64,000 bases of DNA from Sordariomycetes sp. S80-01Y (taxonomy: Eukaryota; Ascomycota; Sordariomycetes), in contig JAXQJY010000027.1 in NCBI GenBank assembly GCA_037042185.1, positions 1,054,001 to 1,118,000 on the forward strand, written 5' to 3'. The notes below the pieces were generated by a model. That model did no database searches. It had not been told where the DNA came from and was given only the letters and a program-made list of their open reading frames with translations. The position numbers and the translations under genes were made by a program. Shown one piece after another: positions 11,244 through 22,628 of this stretch; the first letter of the stretch is position 1; every line of letters begins with the position of its first letter.

Positions 11244-12986
11244 ATGAAGTTTGCGACGGTATCTTCCTTGGTTGGGGCCAGTCTCTTGGCTGGCTCGACC
11301 GTGGCCCAGCAAGCCTTCGAGACATCCGACTTCAATGCCACGGATGAGCTGCTGCATCTCGGTGTAGACGTGAGCGAGATTCCCGAGCTCGCTGACTTTG
11401 TCGAGAAGCGCTCTCTCGACAAGTACGCGTGCTCTGCTGCTGTAAGTAGATACGGACCTCGTAGTGGCTGCGTCGCATCTGCCATGGCGACGCAGATCCC
11501 AGGTCGCGACAGTGCATGCTGATATCTTGGCTCGCAGTGCATCTCCCTGTCAGTGGTTTACCCAGGCTCCGTCTTCACCGAAGACGATCAGGAATACAGC
11601 AAGTTCACCGACTCATACTGGTCTGAGCTCCAGATGAACGTCAACCCTCGCTGTATCTTCAAGCCTGCGAAGAACGTGGACGTGTCCGTCCTCGTCCTCG
11701 TGTCGCGTTTGACGCAGTGTCCTTTCGCCGTCAAGAGCGGTGGCCACGCCGCGTTTGACGGCGCGTCGAGCATCGAGGGCGGCATCACCGTCTCTCTCGA
11801 GAAGCTGAATGAGGTCACCCTCTCTTGCGACAAGGACAAGGCTAGAATTGGTCCTGGTAACAGGTGGGGTGACGTGTACGAGAGGCTGGACAAGGACGAG
11901 GTCACCGTCCCTGGCGGCCGCGTAGCCAGTGTCGGAACAGGTGGCCTGACTCTTGGTGGTGGTATCTCCTTCTTCTCCAACCGCCACGGCTGGGCATGCG
12001 ACAATGTCGCCAAGTACGAGCTCGTCACCGCCTCTGGCATCATCCTCCAGGTCACTGAGAAGTCCCACCCGGATCTCTACTGGGCTCTGCGCGGCGGAGG
12101 CAACAACTTCGGCATCGTCACTGCCATGACTTTCGACACCATCCCTCTGCCCAAAGCCGAGGTCTGGGGAGGAACCAAGACTTACCTCGAGACCGACTTC
12201 GACGCCGTCTCCGACGCCTTTGCCGGTGTCATCGCCGACGCGCCCAAGGATCCCAGCGCCGGCCTCTGGGTTGCCTGGCTCCAGAACAGCGGCATGAAAC
12301 TCGCCGCGACTGAGCTTTGGTATGTCGAAGCGGATGGCTCGGATGCCGAGATCTTTGAGAACTTCCGAGCTATTCAGCCCATTGCCGACACCACCGCCAC
12401 CCGCTCTCTCCACGACTACGCTGAGTCCCTCAACAACGGCAACCCCTACGGTTACCGCGAGGTCTACTACGGCCTCACGGTCAAGGCTGACGCCGAATTC
12501 GCCAAGATCGCCCGCGACATCTTCTTCGAGGAGCTCCCCGCGACCTCGGGTGCTACCGGAGCCAACCCTGTCCTCATCTACCAGGGCATCACCGAGAACC
12601 AGATCGAGCACATGAGCAAGCGCGGCGGCAACCCTCTGGGTCTCAAGCCCGAGGACGGCCCCCTGTATCTTATCCACGTAGCTTGCTGGTGGGCAGACGA
12701 GGCCGACGACGAGACCATCTATCAGTTCATCTCGGATGTGCTCACCCGCATCGAGGAGGGAGCCGCTGAGCGCGGCATCCAGAACGACTACATCTACATG
12801 AACTACGCCAGCCTGTTCGAGGACGTCATTGCCAACTACGGGCCTGACAACGTGCAGAAGCTGAAGCAGGTTGCCTCGAGGTACGACCCCTCGGGCGTCT
12901 TCCAGAAGCTGCAGCCCGGGCATTTCAAGCTCGACCGCGCGCCGGTGCCCCAGGACAAGTACTGGTCTGGTGTCAGGAGCCAATAG
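11244..12986 (+). CDS. Secreted FAD-linked oxidase, berberine-bridge-enzyme (BBE) type
   Basis: Exons are 11244-11441 and 11538-12986, giving 548 aa; the 96-nt intron has GTAAGT at its donor. Residues 1-22 form a signal peptide ending at about A-Q. The FAD-binding PCMH/FAD_binding_4 domain follows. Its S-G-G-H motif has His136, the usual histidyl-FAD attachment site. L-T-L-G-G-G-I-S lies further on, and the second cysteine of bicovalent family members is not apparent. The C-terminus carries the BBE-type N-Y-A-S sequence with Y-D-P-S-G-V-F-Q soon after. Such enzymes oxidise sugars, alkaloids or polyketide intermediates with O2 and often act as tailoring enzymes in fungal clusters. Codon use is strongly C-biased. 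The complementary strand shows a 464-codon shadow frame with no merit. Confidence 0.93.
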
Positions 12987-13559
12987 ACTTGTTGATAAGA
13001 CTTGCACAAAAAGTTATCACTGATAGAGTACATAATTATAATCTTAAATTTGTAACCACAACTCCTCCCCTCGGCTTCGTTCTGGTAATGACTTACACGC
13101 GCACAACCCATAACTCAACAGTAAACCTTATTGTCCAAATAGTCGAATGCACCAACAGCTTTCCGTGCGACGACTGTGGCATGCCACCTCTAAGAGTTTC
13201 CTTGCTTACGTCCGTCGCCAGATGGCCGACTATGTGGCCTGTCAGCCTTGGCTAGGAGCCGAAGCGGCCAACCCAACGGCCGCCTTTCCATGTCTACATC
13301 TGTCGGTCTCGCCCATTTCGTGAATATGATTGCAATACATTACAGCGTGATCCCTCGAGAAACGATCTTGAGCTGCCAACTTTTGGAGCCTTTTCTATCC
13401 TGAGATACCTGAGCAACTACATCCTGCGATGCTGGTGCGAGAGCAGTCCAACGCAAACTCACTGGGGACCGAACATCACGCTGTTGTCCGCCGAGCCGTG
13501 AAGAACGTGTCGCGTACCGACATCGCCATGCATCACTACGCCCAGTTGATCGACGGATT
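12987..13559. other. Intergenic between FAD oxidase and pseudogene
   Basis: This stretch holds the 3' flank of the oxidase gene, AT-rich just past the stop, and the undefined start of the downstream pseudogene. An ATG-initiated frame at 13429-13620 reads partly in another frame of that pseudogene and is not convincing alone. Confidence 0.4.
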
Positions 13560-14474
13560 GCCGACGCAAGAGACTGCGCGGATCAGATCACGGAGGCTCT
13601 TGATGCAAAGCATCCAGTGAACCAGCATAAGGGGCTCTGCTCCGGGTCGCTGGACAGAGCCATAGAGTTCAGGGAAAACTTCACAGCAGACAATTTGACG
13701 TTTGATAAAAAGGTTCGTCCAGCAACACGATCCTCGAGAAATCAATGCTGACATGCGTAACAGCTACTACACGCATATGAGGCTGCGCCCCTTGGATCGA
13801 AGTCGTCCACCCTGCGACTGATAGAGCTCACGGCGTGTGCCGTGCACCAAATCGGCGTATTCTTGTTCCATCAGCAGGACAAACTCCATAATTCAAGCAC
13901 GACCGGGGGCCTGGATGTCGACCAGGTGATGAAATGGGAAACCCCTTCAGATGGCTGGGAACGCATCCCCGCCGCTCCAACTGTGCTCATGCTCCCGCAC
14001 TTTGCAGCGCACGATAACTACCCCAACGGCATCGTAGACATAGCCGGCTACTGGGCTCAAGATCGCATCCTGGGCGGCGTTCCCCTGTTCCACCGCTCCC
14101 GGACCTAGGCCTTGGACGGTGACGAGCCTAACGTCTACTTCCAGAGCTGCCGACGACGCAACACGTTTCGCACCTGGCAGCTGCTGGATAAACAGCAGCA
14201 GGATCTCGTTTCATTCCTGACGAGCGACGATTCGGATGCAGGTGCCAGTTCAGGTATGCTGCCTCCCCAGGCGAGCATGGACAACAAGGTACGGTGTGAT
14301 CCGGAGGAGGCCATACCAGTTCACAGCATATATCGGGACGTGTGGGAGAGGACGCCTCCCGTCGAGCCGTGGAGGGGATCTTGTATGCGCCGTACGCTTG
14401 ACGCCCACGACTATCCTGAGCTGGATGGTCAGGAGACTACAGAGGAGAAGATCGAAAGGATGAGGAGGATGTGA
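13560..14474 (+). pseudogene. Broken member of a common Pezizomycotina hypothetical family
   Basis: One frame can be followed from about 13560 to a 51-nt intron (about 13711 to 13762: GTTCGT donor, CTGAC branch, AACAG acceptor), then on to 14474. The motifs S-S-T-L-R-L-I-E-L-T-A-C-A, A-G-Y-W-A-Q-D-R-I-L-G-G-V, V-Y-F-Q-S, Y-R-D-V-W-E-R and D-P-E-E-A-I-P-V are, from memory, hallmarks of an abundant fungal family of unknown function. One in-frame TAG at 14106-14108 interrupts the frame just after the G-G-V block, and likeness continues directly after it. No good start codon is seen at the 5' end, so that end may be missing or shifted. I call it a recent pseudogene; a sequencing error at the stop is the main alternative. 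Confidence 0.6.
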
Positions 14475-14539
14475 AGAGACATGGTTACTCATATTATCTG
14501 TACGATCTCACAGGCCCAAATATTCAACAGAGAAGTTTC

Positions 14540-15949
14540 TTACATCTTTGTATCTCGTAAAAGCCCCTGAACCTCGTCCACAACATCCTCGAGCTTCACC
14601 AATTTCCCTCGATCACTCCCCGCCACATCTTCGTTCCTGACGCGCAAGTCCTTCACCCTGACCAGTCCGGCCTGCATCTCCTCCTGTCCAAGGATGATCC
14701 CGACCAACGCGCCCTCCGAGGCCTTCCACTGCGGCAGCAACTTCGGCTTCACCCTCGTGCTGAACTCGGCCCGGACTCCCGCATCCCACAGCCTAGAAGC
14801 CACCTCCATCCGCTGCGGCAGGAAGCCGTCAAAGTCCTTCCCGCCCGCCGCGATGATGTAGGCCTCCGGCTTCCGCGCTAGGACGTCCTGCTCGCCCCGT
14901 CGACGGGAGTCGAGGATGGTGAAGATGCGGTCGACTCCGAAGGACAGGCCTACGCAGGGGATTGCCTCTTTTCCGTACATGCCAACGAGGTCGTCGTAGC
15001 GGCCGCCGCCGGCTATGCTGCCAACACCTAGGGACGGGTCGCGTGGGAGTACTTCGTAGATGATACCGGTGTAGTAGTCGAGGCCGCGGGCGAGGGAGAC
15101 GTCGAAGGAGATGTTGTCAGCGGCTCTCATGGCTTCGAGATAGGGGCGTAGCAGAATCATGTCTTCGAGACCGGCTTTGACATCCTCGTTAGCGAAGAGC
15201 ACCGAATCATCCTTGATGGTCTCGATCATCTGCTTCACAGGGCCTCTGAGCATGACATATTGGCCGATGCGATCAGCAGCGTCTTCCGCAAGGCCCCTTT
15301 CTGCGACCATTTCCCTCCTGATCTCATCCCACGGCGTCTTGTCCAGCTTGTCCACCGACGAGCTGATCGTTCGGAACTGACCAGGCGGCACTCCACAGAC
15401 GGCAAACACCCCGTCTAGTATCTTCCTGTGGTTGATCTTGATCGTGACATCCACGGCGAGCCCACGGAAGACTTCCATGACGATCCTCAGAATCTCGGCA
15501 TCCGGTATCATGGCATCATAGCTCCCGGCGATGTCAAAATCGCACTGCCAGAACTCCCGCAACCGTCCCCTCTTGATGGCAGGCTGGTCGCGCCGGTACA
15601 CCTTGGCAATCTGGTAGCGCCTGATGTGCTTGACGTTCCTCATGGCCAGCCACCGCGCGAAGGGCACGGTCAGGTCGAAGCGCAGGGAGCAGAGCTCGCC
15701 GCCCTGGTCCTCGAGGTCGTAGATCAGACGCGCATCCTCGCCGTACTTGCCAGCGAGGACGGGGCGGAGCTCGAAGACGGGTGTGTCGAGAGGTATGCCG
15801 CCGTGGTGTTGGAAGACGCTGGTTATGACGCTGAAGATTTTCTCGCGGAGAAGGATGTCCTGGCCGACTCAGTCGCGTGTGCCTTTGGGTGTTTTGAGCT
15901 GGACTTGTGATCGTGAGCGTTGGGGTTCGCTGTTTGCCATTGTGCTCAT
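14540..15949 (-). CDS. Histidine--tRNA ligase copy with one in-frame TGA at a conserved Trp site
   Basis: One intronless frame of 470 codons runs from ATG 15949 to the stop at 14540. Codon 27 (15871-15869) is TGA, exactly where relatives have Trp in the K-T-P-K-G-T-R-D-W block. After it come class II synthetase parts: P-V-F-E-L-R and Y-D-L-E-D-Q-G-G-E region, motif 2 with R-E-F-W-Q-C-D-F-D, the HisA loop A-R-G-L-D-Y-Y-T-G, motif 3 with G-L-S-F-G-V-D-R, and the C-terminal anticodon-binding domain. All catalytic signatures look intact. The enzyme charges tRNA-His. The copy is compact and lacks the lysine-rich insertion I recall before the G-G-R-Y-D block of the usual fungal cytosolic enzyme, so I infer a paralog. 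A 45-nt in-frame intron could remove the TGA but would also delete the conserved K-T-P-K-G-T-R-D block. Confidence 0.8.
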
Positions 15950-16907
15950 TGTGAGGCTTTCCAGGGTCGATCTGTCAATAATGGTAAATCATCCTAGTCA
16001 GTTCAAAGTCTCCCTCAGAAGCATCTTACAAATACTCGGATCCATCACTTGTTGATCTCTGACTCATGTGCCGATGTCCTCCAGCCTGGAGTCACGACCA
16101 ACACGAGTTGGCTCGGCCTAGCGAGGCTGTGTTTGCACTACGCAACTGCAGCTCGCATCGGCAAGGCATACCGGGCTGCAAAGCCAAAGAAGCCAGGTTT
16201 GTAAGCCCGTTGGGTTGGAAGTAGACACTAAGCTTCAATCGGGACGTGGGAGTTGAGGTCGCAACGTGGTAGGCACATACATTCGCGTATGCGCATATCC
16301 ACCTTGCACGTCGTCGATTAAGCAGTCCCTCACACACTTCACAAACTTACCACACCAACAACGTCGCATCCCCTTCCCCAATATCAGGCTCCTCCGTAAA
16401 CATGTCCAAACTCCGAGCATCCTTCGCATCGCCTCCAGGACTAAAATGCTGACGCCCCATCCGGCATGGTGGCTGACGCCCTCCAAAGCTGGAGATAACC
16501 ACTACCGCCGACCATCGACTCAGCCCTGCATGCGGTGCCGCCCACTACAAGCCTCAGTCGTCCGGCAATGAGCTTATTTCAGGGCAATGCACGTCCATCT
16601 GTCGCGTGGCTAAAGTCCGCGTTCGGGTCTCACAAAGTCTCATCGCGCGGGTTTAGACTTTCGGGGATTCCCTCGGAGATCCGGTTCGGCGGCATAGACA
16701 TGAGGGCGTCGAAGGTTGAAGTAGTGCTTTCCACACGCGAGTGGCAAGCGAGAGATTGGGACTAGGGCAGCATACTATGGAATCACGACGAGCATCGTGG
16801 GGTATTAGAATGAGCGGACGCCCGCTGTTGAACAGGATGGCCATCGAGAACCCAGTACCGAGCCAGCACCAAACTCCCACACGACAAGCGCACTTCATCA
16901 AGGCATC
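15950..16907. promoter_or_regulatory. Divergent promoter region between HisRS copy and SDR
   Basis: The two genes point away from each other across 958 bases without another supported gene, so both promoters lie here. No clear TATA box or known regulator site could be assigned. Small frames at 16092-16486 (-) and 16266-16571 (+) overlap each other and show no family. Confidence 0.4.
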
Positions 16908-17741
16908 ATGTCCAAAGTCTGGTTCATAACAGGCTCCTCCCGCGGCATCGGCCTCGCCATCACCGCCGCCGCCCTCCGCGCCGGGCACTCCGTCGTCGCC
17001 ACGGCGCGCAACCTCTCGGCCTCGCCCCAGCTAGCATCACTGATGACCCAGCACCCGTCCAGCCTCATCGCGCCGGCCGTGGACGTGAGCGACGAGTCCC
17101 AGGTCAGGGCCGCCGTCGACGCCGGGCTCGCGCGCTTCGGCCGCATCGACGTGGTGGTCAACAACGCCGGGTACGCCAACCTGGGCGCCTTCGAGGACGT
17201 CTCCGCGGCGGACTTCAAGGCCCAGGTGGACGCCAACTTCATGGGCGTGGTCTACGTGACGAGGGCCACGCTGCCGGTGCTGCGGAGGCAGGGCGGCGGC
17301 GGGCACATCTTCCAGATCTCGTCAGTAGGGAGCCGCGTCAGCGCGCCGGGCCTGAGCGCCTACCAGTCCGCCAAATGGGCCGTGAGTGGCTTCTCGGCGG
17401 CGCTGGCGCTCGAGGTGGCGCCGCTGGGCGTCAGGGTCACGGTCGTGGAGCCGGGCGCCGTCCGCACCGACTGGGCCGGCAGCTCGATGGAGATACCGGC
17501 CGTGAGCGAGCCCTACCGGCAGACGGTTGGCAAGAAGGCGGAGATGACGAGGCAGATGGACGGCAGGCAGCCGTCGCTGCCGGACAAGGTGGCGGGCATC
17601 ATCCTGGACGTGGAGGGGCGGGAGGATGCGCCGGTCAGGTTGCTGGTCGGCACTGATGCTGTCGAGCATGCCCGTGCTGCGGCAAAGGCGTTGGCTGTTA
17701 GCGATGAGAAGTGGGAGGCGGTGAGCAGGGCATCTGTCTGA
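16908..17741 (+). CDS. Short-chain dehydrogenase/reductase (classical SDR)
   Basis: This is an intronless 277-aa gene. The nucleotide-binding T-G-S-S-R-G-I-G motif is at 8-15 and N-N-A-G at 85-88. The catalytic residues are Ser139, Tyr152 and Lys156 (Y-x3-K), all with normal spacing. P-G-A-V-R-T-D follows, as in members that use NADP(H). The enzyme should oxidise or reduce a carbonyl/hydroxyl substrate in the cytosol; the substrate is unknown. GC content is very high, so shadow frames appear on the other strand. It is divergent from the HisRS copy and sits near the FAD oxidase and acyltransferase, so a shared metabolic role is conceivable but not shown. Confidence 0.93.
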   Translation: MSKVWFITGSSRGIGLAITAAALRAGHSVVATARNLSASPQLASLMTQHPSSLIAPAVDVSDESQVRAAVDAGLARFGRIDVVVNNAGYANLGAFEDVSAADFKAQVDANFMGVVYVTRATLPVLRRQGGGGHIFQISSVGSRVSAPGLSAYQSAKWAVSGFSAALALEVAPLGVRVTVVEPGAVRTDWAGSSMEIPAVSEPYRQTVGKKAEMTRQMDGRQPSLPDKVAGIILDVEGREDAPVRLLVGTDAVEHARAAAKALAVSDEKWEAVSRASV

Positions 17742-18679
17742 GGTATTCGGCATTCACGTTTGTGTCTTCGCAGCCTTTATCGAGACAGGTAAATCCTTCC
17801 TCGCGGGCTGAGGTATTGGTCTAAGTAGTAGATCCATTAGCAGACGATAGTCGTCCGCAACCACACTATCAAGTAAATCAGCACGTTCGGGTTAGAAAGC
17901 TCCACCCCTGCAGGATCACTCTTGGCTTTCACTGTCTGACGTCTTTCAAGAGCCAAGGGGCTAGTAAAGGCGCTAAGATCGATGCTGCCCCATTCGGACA
18001 TGGTAGGTAAGCACAACATCTCACCATCTCCCCTACTAAAGCTCGATGCTCAGCTTCAATCACAAAATACACAAAGTCGACAGCCATGGCTTGTAAAGTA
18101 CAGCCACGCTCTTCAATCATTTGCCGACGGTCATCAGGTGTCAGCCATGTCTCTCATCTCGAAGCTTGGCACGGGTGGTGTGAACGGACGTTTGTCTAGT
18201 ATTACAGAGGCCGTGACTCGTTCTAAAAGGAGTGAGGAAAAAGGGAAAGCAACGCAAGCGCAGTGATTGTGTGTAATGTGTGTACCGGTCCCATGTCCCG
18301 GCCGTAAGATCTCTCGGATCGTATACCGATTACTTTCTCCTCCTCCGTGGGGGCTTGCTTACGCTCCCACCCCTGGCCATGCTGTCGCTTACGCTCGTCG
18401 AAGGCACAGACCAATCGCGTGTAAAGCGCCCGAAACCGCCCAAGGAATGTCGGGAACCAGCCCAGAACGCCCCCGGGCTTTATTTCGACGACGTGCCCTC
18501 CCCTTGGCTTCAATTTACCTCCGCCCTCTCTATCCTTCTTTTCTCGGATGAGAGCAAATATTACACATGTATGTGAATGCGAACCAATATGCGAACCCGT
18601 CAACGCCGCGGCCGTAACATGTATAAACCTCCCGAGCGTGCGTGCCCCTTGCAGCCAGATTGATCGGCAGCAATTTGTA
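17742..18679. other. Convergent 3' flanks, no gene seen
   Basis: This is the space between the stops of the SDR (+) and acyltransferase (-) genes. Small frames on both strands show no family or codon bias. It probably holds the two 3' untranslated regions. Confidence 0.45.
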
Positions 18680-20037
18680 TTAATGACGATTGTTCTGCGG
18701 CAGCAGCGACGGCTGCTTCTCGTTGGGGTCCTCCTTGATGAAGCTCACCATGCGCTCCGAGACCTTGGCGCAGTAGCTGTCGACGTACGTTGTCCACAGG
18801 TGCGCGCAGCCGTACGTCAGCGCCAGGTAGAAGGGCACGAGGCAGAAGAGCTTCAGGGGGCTCGTGAACTCGAGCACGGCCTCCTCCGCGGCGGGGATGG
18901 AGATGCCGTACACGAACCAGCAGAGCACGGACCTGAGGATCTGGTTGTGCAGGAGGTACACGGCGAAGGACATGCGGCCGAGCCACAGGAAGAAGCGGTT
19001 CGACAGGATGCTGCGCGCCAGGGGCGACAGGTGAAGGCCGATAACGATGACGTCGAGTCCGAAGCCGGACGAGAAGCGCGGGAAGTCGGGGTTGGCGGGC
19101 AGGATGGAGGCGAGGAACCCGCGCAGGGCGGAGGACCAGGGCTGCCAGTCGTGGTGGTCGTCGGGCAGGGAAGCGATGAAGAGGCCGACGAGGAGGAACA
19201 TGATGCTCATGGCACCTCGGATGGGGCCGTTGGAGCTGGCGCTCTGCAGCTTGCTGAAGGTGCCGGGATCGAGGTTCTGCAGGTCAGCCATGAAGGCGCC
19301 GAAGAAGAACTGCATGCCGAAGAAGGGGTCGTTGCAGGCCCAGCGGAACATGGTCAAGCCAAGGGCAATCGCCATCCTCCACTTCTGCTGCACGTGGGCC
19401 GTGGCGATGAGGAAGATGTAGACCCAGAACGCACCCTTGAGGATGGGCATCATGGTCCACAGCTCACTGCCGTACTCGGAACGGCCATGCGTCCAGACGC
19501 TAAGCAGGTCCTTGACCATGGCTCCCAGCGCGAGGAAGATGTTGTCCCTCATCTTGGGGCTCGTCTCGGGCAGCCCGTAGCCGTCGCAGTTGTTGGCCAC
19601 CTCGAAGGCGCCCAGCTGGGTGGCGATGCCGGCCAGGGTGATGATGATGGCGACGGGCAGGACCAGACGGGGCACGCGGCGGATGGCGGAGCGGGACATG
19701 GAGTTGAAGGCCTGGGACTGCTGGCCCTGGTTGAAGTTCTTGACGGGCTTGAGGGCGCAGACGTAGCCGGTGACGAGGCAGAAGATGGCAACGCCGATGC
19801 GGCCCTGGATGAGGACCCGGAAGTAGGGGAGCTGGAGCAGCACGGGCGAGGACTCTTCGCTGGAGGCCGGCCACAGCAGGTAGGTGAACCAGGCGGCAGT
19901 GATGTGCTTAATAACGACGAGGGCAGAAGCGACGCCACGAAGGCCCTGTTTCGCGTCAGCGGTGGTCTCGTCCACGGGGAGGAGGGCTTGGGACTCACGT
20001 CTACCCATTTCACGTTTCCTTCGTCACCAATCGCCAT
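18680..20037 (-). CDS. Acyltransferase-3 family membrane protein
   Basis: Exons are 20037-19999 (13 codons) and 19945-18680, giving 434 aa. The 53-nt intron has a GTGAGT donor, a CTGAC branch and an AACAG acceptor. Using the ATG at 20037 places G-L-R-G-V-A-S at the start of the conserved domain. The first helix carries a histidine (V-V-I-K-H-I-T-A-A-W), the residue important in acyltransferase-3 proteins. About ten hydrophobic segments follow, including R-M-S-F-A-V-Y-L-L-H-N-Q. Family members transfer acyl groups onto carbohydrates, lipids or secondary metabolites at membranes; the substrate here is unknown. The antisense strand carries a 502-codon shadow frame, a GC effect. Confidence 0.88.
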
Positions 20038-22628
20038 GGTGCGGGATTCCAGGTAAAGACGACAAAGACGGACGGGGTCAAGAGAGTGTCGGTACTCGCG
20101 TGCGTGCCGTCGAGCAAAAGCGAGTCGGGGGCGGCGAGAGAATAGCTGCTGCGATGTTCTCACAATGCCATGAAGAGTTGAGGCTCAAAATTACACAAAG
20201 CAACGTCTGCCAAGACGCTTCTTCTCAGGGTCCAGGAGAATCTTCCACGGAGAAAAAATAAAGAACGAGTGGAACACGCAGCAGATACGCGCGGTCGAAG
20301 GAGAGGACGGAAGCAGTCGGCGTATAGCAGAGGCAAACAGCAGAAGAATCAGACGGACGAGGACGGGGACGAAGGAGCAGTTGGTGATGGCAGGAGAGGA
20401 GCAGTGAAGGGGAGAGAGCGGTGTTATGCTGTGCTGTGACGAGGAAGGGGAGCAGCGGTGCATATACAAAAGACACCACAATTACGCATACGTGTGTTCG
20501 GCAAAGGATGGATAAAGTTGCCCCTGTCCTGTCCACTCACTCCCACTGGCGCTCGCAAGGCCGAGATGGAGCTGGAGACGGAGATGGAGATGATGGCGCC
20601 GAGTCCGTGGACGGCGGATACCCACTTAGCAACGCATCCCAGACCTTCATTGCTCCGTCGAGCAGCACGCCACTGCCCAGGCAAGCCAGGTAAAACGCCT
20701 CGGCCACGCTTGGAAGCGCCAGCTGCTTCGTATCGAGGCTGCGAGGCCGCGGCAGTCCACCAGTCCGTCGCAGCGTTGGCTCGCCCCCCAAAGTCCCCTC
20801 CCCAGGATCTGAGGGCAATGCCGGCACGGACGGCAACTGAAGATCAGTCTCTTCCTCTCGAGCCTGCTGTCACCTGCTGGATTCTGAAGCGGGAGGCCAT
20901 CTTCCTCTGCTGCTCGCTCGCGAACGCAATGATGGACCAAAATGACGTGCTCTGCCCCTGTTTGCAAATCGTGTCTCTCCATCCTCACCTCAGGGCCCGT
21001 CTTCAGCAACTCGACCCCCCCAGAGGTCTGCTCCGGGAGTTTCATGACGGCGGAGTCGGTGGATCGGGATCGGCAGCGGGTCATCTATGATTGGCATGCG
21101 GTCTGCGCGAGTGCAGCCGCTAGCCCCCAGTAGCCAGGGGTAGTCCTGAACAGACGCTGGCGTTGGCGAGCTAAACCCCCGGCGGCTAGATTCGAAAATG
21201 AGATCGGAAGGGGGGGCGGGCGAAGGAACCGTGGCTGCTTAGAGCCTCGGCGCAGCGTGTCAAGCCTTTTGAGCAACGTGGGATGGGGATGGGGATGGGG
21301 ATGACCACGGTTGTGCCGCAGCTTGGCATGAATCCCATCCCAGATCCGGGGACGTCGTGTGCCCTGACTTGGCTGAGAAGGGACAGACATAGTAGCAGAG
21401 GGCAGAGGGCAGAGCAAAGTCATGGTGCTACAGACCCAAAACTGGACATTGGTGTGGGTTCGCGGCCGTGGATCACCCCCCCCGGGCCTCAGGTGCGAGC
21501 CTCTCCTGATACGCGTCGGAGTCTCCCGAGTACAGCCCTTGGTTGGCTGGAGCGCCGATGCTGGTGCGGTGCGAGCACGAGCACGAGCACCGTGGTAATT
21601 AGGGGGTGGCTTGTCCTGGCTGTCCTGGCTGCCCTGGCTTGCATTTCTTTGCCCTTTTCTGGTGGCCGATGCAACCGGCTGGTGGCGGGCTAATGCTGCG
21701 AGACCTGGTCCTGGAGATGAGATCGGCCCATCGTCGTCGCTGCAGCCCACCAACCAGCTCCATCCGGCGACGCGGAGCAGCGCGTCCACACGCACCAGAG
21801 TGCGCGGGAATAAGCTTTCGATAGACTCAGGGCAGGGCAGGGCAGAAAGGGGACTTTGCAAAGGCCCTGGACGTTGAGCCTGGCTCTCCGTTCCGCCCCG
21901 TTGCTCCGTGGAAAGAAAAAATTAATAAAAAACCTGGGGTCCCGGGCCGAGGAAGCTTCGGCTTGTGATAATCCGCAGCTCGCCTCACCCAGGTAGTCAG
22001 TCACTACGACTGCTATGGAATGCATCTCTCGTCAACCCGTCAGCAATATTCAGCACGAGCTTCTCATTCAGTCGTCAATGCAGTCTACAAAAGGCTACGG
22101 GTTCCAGGCGCAGGCGCAAGCGCAAGCCCGGCTGCTGAACTCCCAGAAAACGCAAACAGAGCCCAGAAGCTCTAGAGCTCCAGCAGAGGTCTCTCTTCCC
22201 CGTGATAATTCTCCCGCTTTCCTCAGGCTCAGATGCTCCCCGTTCCTCTGCCGTTCTCTGCGTGTATATAATCAAAACATGCTCTGTCTGGTGTTTTTCT
22301 GCCCCTTCCTCCCGCTGCTTGCCGGTGTCAAGAATGACTCGTACGTAGCGATACTCAAATACAATTATAAGGAAATAAAGGCCATGTCGGTCCGTAAAGT
22401 AGCGATTGTGGTGTTCAGTTGGTCTGTGGTGGTAGATTAGGTATTCGTCCCTGTAGGGCGCGGTCGGAAGAGATAAGCTAGGAAAGTCGTCATGGTCGTG
22501 AGTGAACTCCGTCCACCAATCGTCGTCGTGACAAGCATGCTGTGCATGCAACGGTTATGCTGTTTGCTGAAGCTTCCTTCGCGCTTCAGCACACTTCAAC
22601 ATCCGGTGTGCACCTAGACAAGGTGCTT
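20038..22628. other. 2.6-kb region upstream of the acyltransferase and downstream of apsA
   Basis: No supported gene was found. The stretch is GC-rich with many simple repeats: GGAGATGGAGC-like runs near 20564, a G-run repeat at 21280-21300, GAGCAC repeats near 21570, TGTCCTGGC repeats near 21612 and GGCAG repeats near 21830. Long frames at 20458-21090 (+) and 21085-21861 (-) are repeat-rich and show no family. Confidence 0.45.
21280..21300 (+). repeat. G-run microsatellite, possible G-quadruplex
   Basis: Four runs of three to four G separated each time by AT fit the classical G-quadruplex rule (four runs of at least three G with short loops). It lies in the gene-free region between the acyltransferase and apsA. 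Whether it folds or acts is not known. Confidence 0.6.

Noticed and set aside
11613-13007. 464-codon frame on the minus strand
   Set aside because: It is antisense to the FAD oxidase, rich in Val/Gly/Asp/Leu without any domain; a shadow of strong codon bias.
15825-15916. Intron in the HisRS copy that would remove the in-frame TGA
   Set aside because: The only fitting GT..AG pair (45 nt) would also delete the conserved K-T-P-K-G-T-R-D block, so it is unlikely to make a working enzyme.
18548-20056. 502-codon frame on the plus strand
   Set aside because: It lies antisense to the acyltransferase, is built of Glu/Gly/Asp/Val-rich low-complexity sequence, and arises from GC bias at third positions.
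20458-21861. Frames of 210 (+) and 258 (-) codons
   Set aside because: They are driven by simple repeats and high GC, overlap each other at the ends and show no conserved sequence.
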